Of a stretch of DNA of 64,000 nt, positions 8,713-16,189 are shown piece after piece. The position numbers and the translations under genes are program-made. The notes under the pieces are model-generated. The model was not told where the DNA came from, ran no database searches, and was given only the letters and a program-made list of their open reading frames with translations. The stretch's first letter is position 1, and every line of letters begins with the position of its first letter. This stretch comes from Lachnospiraceae bacterium (lineage in GTDB: Bacteria; Bacillota; Clostridia; Lachnospirales; Lachnospiraceae), in contig VSNM01000003.1 of NCBI GenBank assembly GCA_009774245.1, positions 62,001 to 126,000 on the forward strand, written 5' to 3'.

Positions 8713-9552
8713 ATGAAAATCAAAAAAATTATTATGATAGTTGTTGATCTATTAACTGTATCTATGTGTGGATGTTCCTCAGCCGAACCAGAATATTTTG
8801 ACTCCATCACGAAAACAGTAGAAAACAATTGGACAAATGATGCGCTAAAATGGTGGCCAATGCATGCTCTTATCAAAGAACAGAGTGATACCCTGGCGCT
8901 GGATGGCGGCGGACACGAGGAGCAGGGAGTTTTTATCTATTATGTCCGTGAAGATGATACCTATTACGAGTTTGATCTGTCAGATCAGCAGCCAGCGCGC
9001 GGACAACAGGACTGGCAGCACGCAGGAGCATTCAGGAGACAGACAGATGACACAACTTTTTTGTGCTGGCATAACTTTGATATAGAAAATTCGACGATGC
9101 CAGATCTGGCCATCGTCGAATTTCCTGCAAAACACCCGGAAAATTATACTGCGCAGTTTTATACACTTGGAACGGAAGATTCATTTAGCATATGTGTGAA
9201 TGACTGCTACATTCTGGGCGATTCTATCTATGTGATGTGGCGTGATAACCAGGGCCAAGACAGACTGTGTGCAATACAACAAGACGAGGGACAGATTCAG
9301 GATCTAGGAAAAGAAACTGCACTTTTAAAACAATATGCCGTGGAAAAATCCTCCGCATCTTTTGTTGGACAATACTGCGTTTTATCTGAAAATGATGGTG
9401 TAACCATATATGGGGCAGATATTCGGGAAGCTGACGATATGCCGCCTATTTCGTTGGTGTTTATGGCAGTGAAGGATGAGAAAACGATCGCCGGATTGTA
9501 TTATGATCTGACATCGGATGATGCGCCAGAGATTGCTTTGGAGCAATTTTGA
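8713..9552 (+). CDS. Putative lipoprotein of unknown function
   Basis: A 279-residue protein with a short basic N-terminus (MKIKKI), a hydrophobic stretch and a Cys-containing cleavage region SMCGC at about residues 18-22, so it is probably a secreted lipoprotein, although the lipobox is not canonical. The rest is acidic, with repeated W and Y residues and no recognised domain. A TTG three codons upstream is an alternative start, but the ATG at 8713 is the normal choice. It follows repeat A copy 2 and precedes the accessory island; no operon partner is evident. Confidence 0.65.
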   Translation: MKIKKIIMIVVDLLTVSMCGCSSAEPEYFDSITKTVENNWTNDALKWWPMHALIKEQSDTLALDGGGHEEQGVFIYYVREDDTYYEFDLSDQQPARGQQDWQHAGAFRRQTDDTTFLCWHNFDIENSTMPDLAIVEFPAKHPENYTAQFYTLGTEDSFSICVNDCYILGDSIYVMWRDNQGQDRLCAIQQDEGQIQDLGKETALLKQYAVEKSSASFVGQYCVLSENDGVTIYGADIREADDMPPISLVFMAVKDEKTIAGLYYDLTSDDAPEIALEQF

Positions 9553-9659
9553 GGACAAAATCAGAATAGCGACATATGGGGCAGGCTTTAGAACCTGTCC
9601 CTTTTTGTGTTTTGGGCAAACCTAAATGCAAAGCCATGTTGTTTAAAATCAGGGGATAT

Positions 9660-9726
9660 GGTACAATAAATTGTACCTCGCTGCGCTCATGTTATACTGA
9701 CAGGGAGTAGTGTTTTATAGAGGTAA
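9660..9726 (+). promoter_or_regulatory. Promoter/leader P1, with the 38-bp repeat shared with P2
   Basis: Positions 9689-9726 match 10496-10533 at 34 of 38 bases. The block contains TATACT (-10 type) and ends in the ribosome-site-like AGAGGTAA. Immediately upstream is the 7-bp inverted repeat GGTACAA / TTGTACC at 9660-9677; the TTGTAC in it could serve as a -35 box with a 16-bp spacer. This is a likely promoter plus operator for the two genes that follow. Confidence 0.65.
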
Positions 9727-9750
9727 AGAACCGGAAAGGCAGGTATTGTT

Positions 9751-10029
9751 ATGGTTGAAACATACGAAAAAGATGGAATCATTTATTTTAAGGAACCATA
9801 TAGAACAAATTTATGGGAATGGCTGGATTCCCACATAGGTGTAGATACCCTGTTTATCAGAAACAGGCAGGATTTGGATAATAATATAATTAATGTATTG
9901 GCTTATGCAAAGGTTAAAGAGTACAATGCCAAATTAAACGAGATAAATAAAAGCAGAGAGGATACAAGTTTATTCAGGGGGATCTGCGAGGAGGAGGTAT
10001 GCAGTATTGATTCATTTCGGGTACAATAA
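9751..10029 (+). CDS. Small protein of unknown function, first gene of the retropepsin pair
   Basis: A 92-residue cytoplasmic protein starting at an ATG with GGAAAGG upstream. It is rich in Asn, Lys and Glu, contains the segment NLWEWLDSHIGVDTLF, and has no signal peptide or membrane segment. It is not recognised. Its 3' end overlaps the start of the retropepsin gene by 23 bp, so the two are translationally coupled. The pair sits behind a promoter/leader almost identical to that of the large regulator at 10542, which hints at co-regulation. Confidence 0.6.
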   Translation: MVETYEKDGIIYFKEPYRTNLWEWLDSHIGVDTLFIRNRQDLDNNIINVLAYAKVKEYNAKLNEINKSREDTSLFRGICEEEVCSIDSFRVQ

Positions 10030-10486
10030 GCGAACCAAAAGTTATAGGGCTTTTATAGATTTACAAAAGATGGATAAGGATTTTGTATCCATAAAATTTG
10101 ACACAGGCGCAACGGATACCATAATTACCACAGGCGCATTAGGTTTTGATGACATTCAGGCGGCGAAACTACTAAAAAGCATAAAAGGCAAAAAACTAAT
10201 ACAAACTACTTTCACGTCAGCATCAAATGACAGTTTTATAGGGTATTCATGTTATTGTGATGATTTAAGGATTGGAGATGTAGAGCTTAAAAGATTTTAT
10301 TATTATATCGTATTCAATGATAAGCCTAAAGCTCTGTTGGGAGATGACTTTATCTCGTGCTGTATATTTAGTCATGGCTACAAGGGTGACATTGTTGTCA
10401 CCGCTTTTAATTATGAGGGGTATGAAAAACAGTACATTTCTTCTCAAAATAGTATGAATATTTTTGAAGTATTATTTCAGGGATAA
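10007..10486 (+). CDS. Retropepsin-like aspartic peptidase domain protein
   Basis: A 159-residue protein with the aspartic-protease signature FDTGATDTIIT at about residues 31-41 and the later ALLGDDF that usually follows in single-domain retropepsins. Such enzymes act as dimers, each subunit giving one Asp. There is no signal peptide, so it should act in the cytoplasm. The start is a TTG, supported by GAGGAGG nine bases upstream and by the absence of an in-frame ATG nearby. It could process a peptide; no substrate is known. In this island it is the only visible peptidase. Confidence 0.75.
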   Translation: MIHFGYNKRTKSYRAFIDLQKMDKDFVSIKFDTGATDTIITTGALGFDDIQAAKLLKSIKGKKLIQTTFTSASNDSFIGYSCYCDDLRIGDVELKRFYYYIVFNDKPKALLGDDFISCCIFSHGYKGDIVVTAFNYEGYEKQYISSQNSMNIFEVLFQG

Positions 10487-10495
10487 AGGACCGAT

Positions 10496-10533
10496 ATGTT
10501 ATACTGACAGAAAGTAGTATCTTATAGAGGTAA
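10496..10533 (+). promoter_or_regulatory. Promoter/leader P2 of the regulator gene (38-bp repeat)
   Basis: This 38-bp block repeats 9689-9726 with four differences, including TGTTATACTGACAG and the terminal TTATAGAGGTAA. It supplies a -10-like TATACT and the ribosome site AGAGG for the regulator gene at 10542. It lies right after the retropepsin stop codon. Confidence 0.6.
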
Positions 10534-10541
10534 CTAAAGTG

Positions 10542-12353
10542 ATGGAATTTAAAACGATAGGTAACCTGATCAAAGAAATACGGACAGCCAAAAAAATCAC
10601 CAGAAAAGAATTATCATATGGAATATGTTCCGAACACACACTTCAGGAGCTGGAAACAGACAGTTATGCAGCGGACGGACTAATGCTGGATATCCTTCTG
10701 CAGCGTCTGGGACAATCGCCTGATAAATTTGAAATGATACTCAACAGCAGTCTGTTCGATATGGTCCGACTTCGCGACCTGATTGCGGAAGCTATCTGTC
10801 GCGGGAAAAGGGAGCTGGCGGAACAGCTACTGCAACATTATCCGTCACGCACCAACGTTGATGAGATGTACCTATACCGCATGAAGGCGTTTCTCGTTTA
10901 TCGCATTGACAAAAACTGCACACTTGCGGCACAACATCTCCGGAAAGCAGCCGTCACGACTCTTCCTGACTATTCTTATGACCACTTTTATGAACAGATG
11001 GAAAATTATCTCATTTCCGCAGTGGAGCTGGAAAATCTGCTTGCTCTCGAGCGAATGAATATCGAGAGCAACATCAAAGACAGCGCCATCAGAGAAATAT
11101 CGAAGCGTCACCTTGCGCTCTGTATGGATTATATTAAATACCATTTCCACGGCGATGAGGAATATGCCAAACTGACCAGCAAGTGTGCCTGGCTGATTGG
11201 AAAGATCTGTTATCTGGAACAGGATTATATGCAGGCTATTGTATTCTGTAAAAAGGGTATGGAGGAACTGCGGAAAAACACAATCCTATATTTTATGCTG
11301 CCCCTGCTGGAGCTGATGACAGAATCAGAAGCAGCACTTGGCATAGCGCCAGAGCGGAGCAAATGGAAACAGTATTATGACATTCTGACCTTTTTATGGC
11401 AGGGCTACGCGAAAAAGTGGTACCCGACAGATTCCTTATTTCACAACTGCTGTCAGAGAGACTACCACCTGGATTATGAACTAATCCGCTCCGAGCGGGA
11501 ATCACAGTACATGACACAGGCGCAGCTTGCCGAGGATATCTATCAGAACCCGGAATCCCTCTCTCGCGTAGAGACCGGAAAGGTATCGCCGAACAAAAAG
11601 ACTTTTGAGAAGCTGATGGACAAGCTCGGACTGGAAAAACGCAGATATAACGGATGCGTTATCACGAACTCCTTTGAGGTGATGGAGCTGAAAAGAAGTA
11701 TCGACGGCTTTATCATGCGCCGGGAGTATCAAAAAGCAAAAGAGGCGACACAGAAATTAAAGAGCAGTCTCGATATGGAAATATCAGAAAACAGGATGGT
11801 AGTCAGTCTCTATGAAGCTATCACTGGTGAAAGCCTTGGAGAAATATCAGCAGAGGAAGCGTTAAAAAAATTCAAAATAATATCAAAGAAATTTTTGAAT
11901 TTTGACCAGAAAACTTTTTCCCATATTCCAATGCGAAATGAAACATTGGTAATTAATAACATATGCATTACATTATGCAAACTTGGGCATAAAGACGAAG
12001 CACTTGATTTATATAGGATTACATTAGAAAAAATGAGAAGCAGTAAAGTCAATGTAAAATATAGGTACCGCTCCTATCAGATTTTATTTAATAGCTATAT
12101 CCGTGAAAATAGATCGATCGAAGATACCCTTAAAGAACTTCAAATGGAATTTTTGTGTGGGAAAACATCCGAACTTCCTTTTTGCCTTAATCATATTTTA
12201 CAAATATTGAACAAAAATAACGTGGAAGAAAGCGAATGCGATGAGTGGGCTAAAGCAGTATATTATATGTGTGATTTGAATCACTTTGACAAAGATAAAA
12301 GCGATTATAAAAATTTTCTTGAAAACAAGAGGTGTTTGAAAGTTATTGATTAA
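10542..12353 (+). CDS. Large XRE/TPR (RRNPP-like) regulator with two HTH domains
   Basis: A 603-residue cytoplasmic protein. Residues 1-65 form a helix-turn-helix (TIGNLIKEIRTAKKIT, then ELSYGICSEHTLQELE). A second HTH occurs at about 310-370 (YELIRSERESQYMTQAQLAE, then SLSRVETG). The remaining parts are helical repeats of the TPR type, as in peptide-responsive RRNPP regulators (Rgg, PlcR, PrgX). The GTG at 10539 is an alternative start. The last third, from about 11.8 kb, is much more AT-rich than the first, which suggests a mosaic gene. It converges with the secreted peptide gene and precedes the RiPP genes; control of both by this protein is an inference. Confidence 0.85.
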   Translation: MEFKTIGNLIKEIRTAKKITRKELSYGICSEHTLQELETDSYAADGLMLDILLQRLGQSPDKFEMILNSSLFDMVRLRDLIAEAICRGKRELAEQLLQHYPSRTNVDEMYLYRMKAFLVYRIDKNCTLAAQHLRKAAVTTLPDYSYDHFYEQMENYLISAVELENLLALERMNIESNIKDSAIREISKRHLALCMDYIKYHFHGDEEYAKLTSKCAWLIGKICYLEQDYMQAIVFCKKGMEELRKNTILYFMLPLLELMTESEAALGIAPERSKWKQYYDILTFLWQGYAKKWYPTDSLFHNCCQRDYHLDYELIRSERESQYMTQAQLAEDIYQNPESLSRVETGKVSPNKKTFEKLMDKLGLEKRRYNGCVITNSFEVMELKRSIDGFIMRREYQKAKEATQKLKSSLDMEISENRMVVSLYEAITGESLGEISAEEALKKFKIISKKFLNFDQKTFSHIPMRNETLVINNICITLCKLGHKDEALDLYRITLEKMRSSKVNVKYRYRSYQILFNSYIRENRSIEDTLKELQMEFLCGKTSELPFCLNHILQILNKNNVEESECDEWAKAVYYMCDLNHFDKDKSDYKNFLENKRCLKVID

Positions 12354-12358
12354 TGGAT

Positions 12359-12466
12359 AGTGTAATTATTTTTGTGCCTCTGTTCTTCTATCTTATTTCA
12401 GAACCCATAAATCCTTAAAAATAATGATATATAAGATAGCAAGAACCAAAGACACAAAATCAATTA
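12359..12466. terminator. Long imperfect hairpin between convergent regulator and peptide genes
   Basis: TGTAATTATTTTTGTG at the left and CACAAAATCAATTACA at the right are the ends of roughly 36-bp arms that pair imperfectly, closed by an AT-rich loop. It begins 5 bp after the regulator stop codon and would serve as a bidirectional terminator for the regulator and the small peptide gene. A second short perfect palindrome (AAATCTAATTA and its complement, 12469-12491) overlaps the end of the peptide gene. Confidence 0.6.
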
Positions 12467-12475
12467 CAAATCTAA

Positions 12476-12646
12476 TTAATAATTAGATTTATTCGAATCT
12501 AAATCCGGATACTCCTCGCAACACATTAGGACGTCGTTTTCCGATGGACTTTCAACAAAACTCACAGTATCCCCAGCCGTGGAAACCACTACTGCCATAA
12601 AAACTGAAAATAAGAGTGTTTTTACAATTGATTTTACTTTTTTCAT
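12476..12646 (-). CDS. 56-residue secreted peptide, candidate signalling propeptide
   Basis: The ATG at 12646 is preceded by AGGAAGG. The product has a Lys-rich N-terminus (MKKVKSIVK), a hydrophobic core (TLLFSVFMAVVVSTAG) and an acidic, Cys-containing mature part with MCCEEYPDL near the C-terminus. This is the architecture of an exported small peptide. Lying tail-to-tail with an RRNPP-like regulator, it is a candidate pheromone precursor of the Phr/PapR/SHP kind. No homologue is recognised, so the role is inferred from position and design only. An upstream open frame to 12754 has no ribosome site. Confidence 0.65.
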   Translation of the reverse strand: MKKVKSIVKTLLFSVFMAVVVSTAGDTVSFVESPSENDVLMCCEEYPDLDSNKSNY

Positions 12647-12805
12647 AATAATTTGTTCCTTCCTACATAAATTATGAATATCAATGGATTCTTTAAAGGT
12701 ATATGACATGACATCAAATGCCAAAATACCTTTAAGTTTTCCATGAAACGCCAATTAATAATGTATCAAAATACTTTATTTCCGTATTATACACAAATCT
12801 CCGAC

Positions 12806-12870
12806 AAAGTACATGACTTTTCGCATACAAAAAATAAAAAATATTTTGTATGCGAAAAGTCATGTGCTTT
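12806..12870. promoter_or_regulatory. 27-bp-arm palindrome between divergent peptide and RiPP precursor genes
   Basis: The arms 12806-12832 and 12844-12870 are complementary at 26 of 27 positions (core CATGACTTTTCGCATAC), with an 11-base AT loop. It is the most regular structure in the 308-bp space between the two divergent starts at 12646 and 12955. It could be an operator for a dimeric or tetrameric regulator. Alternatively it is a rightward terminator, since TTTTT follows the right arm. No clear -35/-10 pair could be assigned for either gene. Confidence 0.7.
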
Positions 12871-12954
12871 TTATCGATAGCGGTGTATCATTGAATTTAT
12901 CAAAAATGAAGCATGCATCTGTTTTGAAATACATATAAGAGGAGGAGATTATTT

Positions 12955-13044
12955 ATGGAAATCGTTGAGAGCAAGAAGCCAATCCGTGTTCCTGACAGCA
13001 TTGATGTTCATGCCAATTACGTTCCGGGTTGCGGATGCCACTAA
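12955..13044 (+). CDS. Putative RiPP precursor peptide (29 residues, C-terminal CGCH)
   Basis: An ATG with a strong ribosome site (GAGGAGGAG) opens a 29-codon frame. The N-terminal part is charged and leader-like (MEIVESKKPIRVPD), and the C-terminus is NYVPGCGCH, with the only two Cys residues separated by one Gly. There is no hydrophobic signal sequence. It lies directly before a radical SAM/SPASM gene and two ABC transporters, the normal place for a ribosomally made, post-translationally modified peptide. The Cys pair is the likely modification site, for instance thioether formation. No named precursor family is recognised. Confidence 0.75.
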   Translation: MEIVESKKPIRVPDSIDVHANYVPGCGCH

Positions 13045-13054
13045 TCACATGTTC

Positions 13055-13082
13055 TGTAAGTCTGAGTTTTCTCAGACTTACA
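13055..13082 (+). terminator. Perfect 12-bp hairpin between precursor and maturase genes
   Basis: TGTAAGTCTGAG and CTCAGACTTACA pair perfectly around a TTTT loop. Only a weak T-containing tail follows, so it may act as a partial terminator or as an RNA stability/processing hairpin. Either role would raise precursor mRNA over the downstream enzyme genes, as is common in RiPP operons. Confidence 0.75.
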
Positions 13083-13121
13083 GTCTTGTAAAATGTTCTA
13101 ACGATAGAAAGGAATGTTGTC

Positions 13122-14378
13122 ATGTATATTCTGCCTGGCTATGTCTCGTATGAAGAAGAGGACGGAATGTTGTATATTTCATCTAAGCTACTTCAAAACA
13201 AAGTAAAACTCACAGAACAATCTATTCAAAACGAATTCTATTCAATTGTTAAAAATGGTGGTTGTCTAAAACTATCTACTCCTTTGACACAATTTCTACA
13301 CCAACAGGAATTATTGGCGAGTGCGGAGGAAATTGAAGCAGCCTTACAAAATGCAAGACGACTTTTAAGAGATACACTTATATTGACGATCATGCCCACT
13401 GAGGGATGTAACTTTCGATGTACTTACTGTTATGAGCATCATATACCCACCAGCATGACACAGCAGATGTTGGACCAACTTCAAACATTTATTATTGAAC
13501 AGGCTCCACGCTTTAAATCCATTCATATTAGTTGGTATGGCGGGGAACCTATTTTGTGCAAAGATGCAGTTATAAAGATAGCTGCTCTTGTCCAGACATT
13601 ACATGAACAGTCCCACATTCAATACAGCTCCTCTATGACAACAAATGGATATCTATTAGATGCAGACTGTTTTCAAAAGTTCTACGCCGTCGGGATTACC
13701 AACTATCAAATAACTTTAGATGGATGGACTCATGATCAAACCAGGCCTCATGTATCAGGAACAGGCACACTACAGACTATACTGGATAACCTTATAGCTA
13801 TTTCTGCGTTGCCGCAGGACAAGTATCGTTTTAATATTATTTTACGCCACAATATTTTGAATGGAGATAAGGATTATAGCTGGTATGATTACCTGCATAA
13901 AATGTTTGGCACAGATACACGTTTTTCTGTGGCAGTGCGTTCCGTAAATGACTGGGGCGGAGATTCTGTACAGTCTTTAAACTTACTGGAAGGCAACAGC
14001 AAAGCAGCATATCAAACCACCCACGAGACGTATCTAGATAAAATTGGAATGAAACGAACTGTCAGTTCCGATTCCTTGTTTTCACGGATATGTTATGCGG
14101 CTTTCCCAAATGGATTTGTCTTCCGAGCAAATGGCAAAATAGAAAAATGTACTGTTGCTTTGGATAATCCAAAGAATCAGGTTGGTGTCCTTAACCCAGA
14201 GCAAGGAGTTGTCCTGTTTCCAGAAGCCGCGCAACCATGGAGCGAGTCCTCCCTTGAACCCAAATGCTATACTTGTCCAGATATTTTAACGTGCTTCAAT
14301 ATGCAATGTAAAAGAAATGCCATCATAAATGGTGAATCACCCTACTGTCATCGTTCACCACAGTATCAAGAATCCTGA
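13122..14378 (+). CDS. Radical SAM/SPASM peptide maturase
   Basis: A 418-residue enzyme. Residues 1-85 form an N-terminal region that could bind the precursor leader. The radical SAM [4Fe-4S] motif is CNFRCTYC at about 99-106, followed by the SAM-binding WYGGEP (about 145). The C-terminal third is a SPASM-type domain with Cys at RICYAAFPNG, IEKCTV and CYTCPDILTCFNMQC, enough for auxiliary clusters. Such enzymes form thioether or C-C crosslinks in peptides. The start follows GAAAGGA. It is AT-rich and is followed by two exporters, so it most likely modifies the 29-residue precursor. Confidence 0.9.
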   Translation: MYILPGYVSYEEEDGMLYISSKLLQNKVKLTEQSIQNEFYSIVKNGGCLKLSTPLTQFLHQQELLASAEEIEAALQNARRLLRDTLILTIMPTEGCNFRCTYCYEHHIPTSMTQQMLDQLQTFIIEQAPRFKSIHISWYGGEPILCKDAVIKIAALVQTLHEQSHIQYSSSMTTNGYLLDADCFQKFYAVGITNYQITLDGWTHDQTRPHVSGTGTLQTILDNLIAISALPQDKYRFNIILRHNILNGDKDYSWYDYLHKMFGTDTRFSVAVRSVNDWGGDSVQSLNLLEGNSKAAYQTTHETYLDKIGMKRTVSSDSLFSRICYAAFPNGFVFRANGKIEKCTVALDNPKNQVGVLNPEQGVVLFPEAAQPWSESSLEPKCYTCPDILTCFNMQCKRNAIINGESPYCHRSPQYQES

Positions 14379-14400
14379 GAAACGGAGGTTTAAGCTACCA

Positions 14401-16008
14401 ATGTTGTACTATTTTAAAAAGAACTGGAAGAAAATCGTTCCGGTCTGCATATTGGGGGCAGTCGCCGAGGGTATTTATGCGGTAATACAGCTTTTCATGA
14501 TGCGCTCCTTTGATGCTGCCATCAACTTTGATTCCCAGGGATTTCTGTTCTGGACGGCAGTACTGTTAGGCGGATATGGTCTGTATTTTATCTCCGCCGC
14601 GCTGGCAAATATCCTGCAGACACGTGCCTGCCGCATTCTGAACAATCATGTCCGCCATGATTTGTCCCTGTCCCTGCTGGACAAGAGCTATCAGGAATAC
14701 CATAACCAGAACTCCGGAGAATACATCTCCTGGCTGACGCAGAATGTGAAGCAGATCGAACGGCTGGCATGGGGACCGCTGTTTGAATACATCAACAGCA
14801 TCATGCGGGTTGTCTGGTGCATTTTAGTGCTTGTTTCTCTGGACTGGATTCTGCTGGCGGCAGGGGTGGCATCCGCGGTCATAATGCTGACAGTGCCGAA
14901 GCTGTTCCAGAAGCGGATGGAGCTCCTTGGCGAGGCCTGTGCAGCCGCCGAGGCCGAGAGCGTCAGCAGACTGAAGGACCTGATATCAGGATTTGATATA
15001 CTCCGTTTTTTCAACCGGCAAGGCCTGTTTCTGCGCCAGAGCAGCGTCATCAGCGACCAGATAGAGACACCGAACTGCCGCCGAGGCAGTTATCAGGCCG
15101 CTGTCTCATGCCTGACCGGCGGCGTAAGTGTCTTTTTGCAGGTTTTCCAGCAGGCGTTGACGGTTATTCTGGCGTTCCATGGCAGAATTATGCTGGGAGC
15201 AATGGCTAGCGCCAGCAATCTAACCGCCGGAATCACGAACGGCCTGCGCGCCATGGCTGATTACCACCTGTCCCTTGCGTCCGCAAAACCTTATTTTGAA
15301 AACATCGCGGTCCATGACGAAGAAGCGCATCCCAGAATGACGGGGCAGATGAATCCGATCGCCGATTCCATCACCATTGAAAATCTGACCTTCCGCTACG
15401 GCGAGCATCCCATCCTGCAGGATCTGTCCCTGCAGTTCAAAAAAGGCGGCAAGTATGCCATCACTGGTCCCTCCGGCTGTGGCAAGTCTACTCTCTTAAA
15501 ACTGCTGCTGGGCTGGCTGCCGGACTATAGCGGAACCATCCGCTTTGACGGAAAGGACGCAAAGGGCTTCACGCCCGAACAGCTCCAGCGTCAGATGAGC
15601 TACATTGAACAGAATGTATTTTTATTCAACTCCACTATCCGCGACAATATTACGCTGGGCGAGATATTCACTGACGAGCAGATGGAGAAAGCGCTCCGAG
15701 ACAGTGCCCTGGCAGGCGACCTGGCCTCCATGCCGGACGGCTTAGATACTCTTGTTGGCGAGGAAGGCAGCAATCTCTCAGGCGGACAGAAACAGCGGGT
15801 GGCCATTGCACGTGCACTGATTCATGAGTGCGATATCCTCCTTGTGGACGAGGGCACCAGCGCCCTAGACCAGAAAAACGCGGATATCGTGGAAAAGAGC
15901 CTGCTGGCAAACCCGGAGCTGACGCTGATCCTGATCAGCCATCATCTGTCCCCGGAGCGCAAAGCGCAATTTGACGATGTATACCAGTTGAAGGTTATCA
16001 CCACTTAA
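14401..16008 (+). CDS. ABC exporter half-transporter (membrane and ATPase fused), first of two
   Basis: A 535-residue protein with six membrane segments in the first 300 residues and a C-terminal nucleotide-binding domain. It has Walker A GPSGCGKST, signature LSGGQKQR and Walker B ILLVDEGTSALD. It lacks an N-terminal C39 peptidase domain, so it would not cleave the leader itself. The ATG at 14401 has GGAGG upstream; an open frame back to 14329 overlaps the maturase gene. It is distinctly more GC-rich than the precursor and maturase genes. It is likely part of peptide export or self-immunity. Confidence 0.88.
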   Translation: MLYYFKKNWKKIVPVCILGAVAEGIYAVIQLFMMRSFDAAINFDSQGFLFWTAVLLGGYGLYFISAALANILQTRACRILNNHVRHDLSLSLLDKSYQEYHNQNSGEYISWLTQNVKQIERLAWGPLFEYINSIMRVVWCILVLVSLDWILLAAGVASAVIMLTVPKLFQKRMELLGEACAAAEAESVSRLKDLISGFDILRFFNRQGLFLRQSSVISDQIETPNCRRGSYQAAVSCLTGGVSVFLQVFQQALTVILAFHGRIMLGAMASASNLTAGITNGLRAMADYHLSLASAKPYFENIAVHDEEAHPRMTGQMNPIADSITIENLTFRYGEHPILQDLSLQFKKGGKYAITGPSGCGKSTLLKLLLGWLPDYSGTIRFDGKDAKGFTPEQLQRQMSYIEQNVFLFNSTIRDNITLGEIFTDEQMEKALRDSALAGDLASMPDGLDTLVGEEGSNLSGGQKQRVAIARALIHECDILLVDEGTSALDQKNADIVEKSLLANPELTLILISHHLSPERKAQFDDVYQLKVITT

Positions 16009-16189
16009 ACAGGCAGATAAAATTAATATTGGGATACTAAACTGTATTGTCGTTCCTGACGATGCTCACAAACGCATTGATTTCATCCATACATTTTGAT
16101 ACAATACAATTGACATTTAACGGTTTGGGAAAAACACACAACAGCCTTAGATGTATTAATGGAAATAAAATCACAATAAGGAGCCTTAA

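Noticed and set aside
12908..12940. Ten-codon ORF just upstream of the RiPP precursor
   Set aside because: Very short, no ribosome site of its own and it overlaps the precursor leader; could be a leader peptide but there is no support.
16009..16189. Second precursor peptide between the two ABC genes
   Set aside because: No ATG with ribosome site and Cys-containing short frame could be found there.
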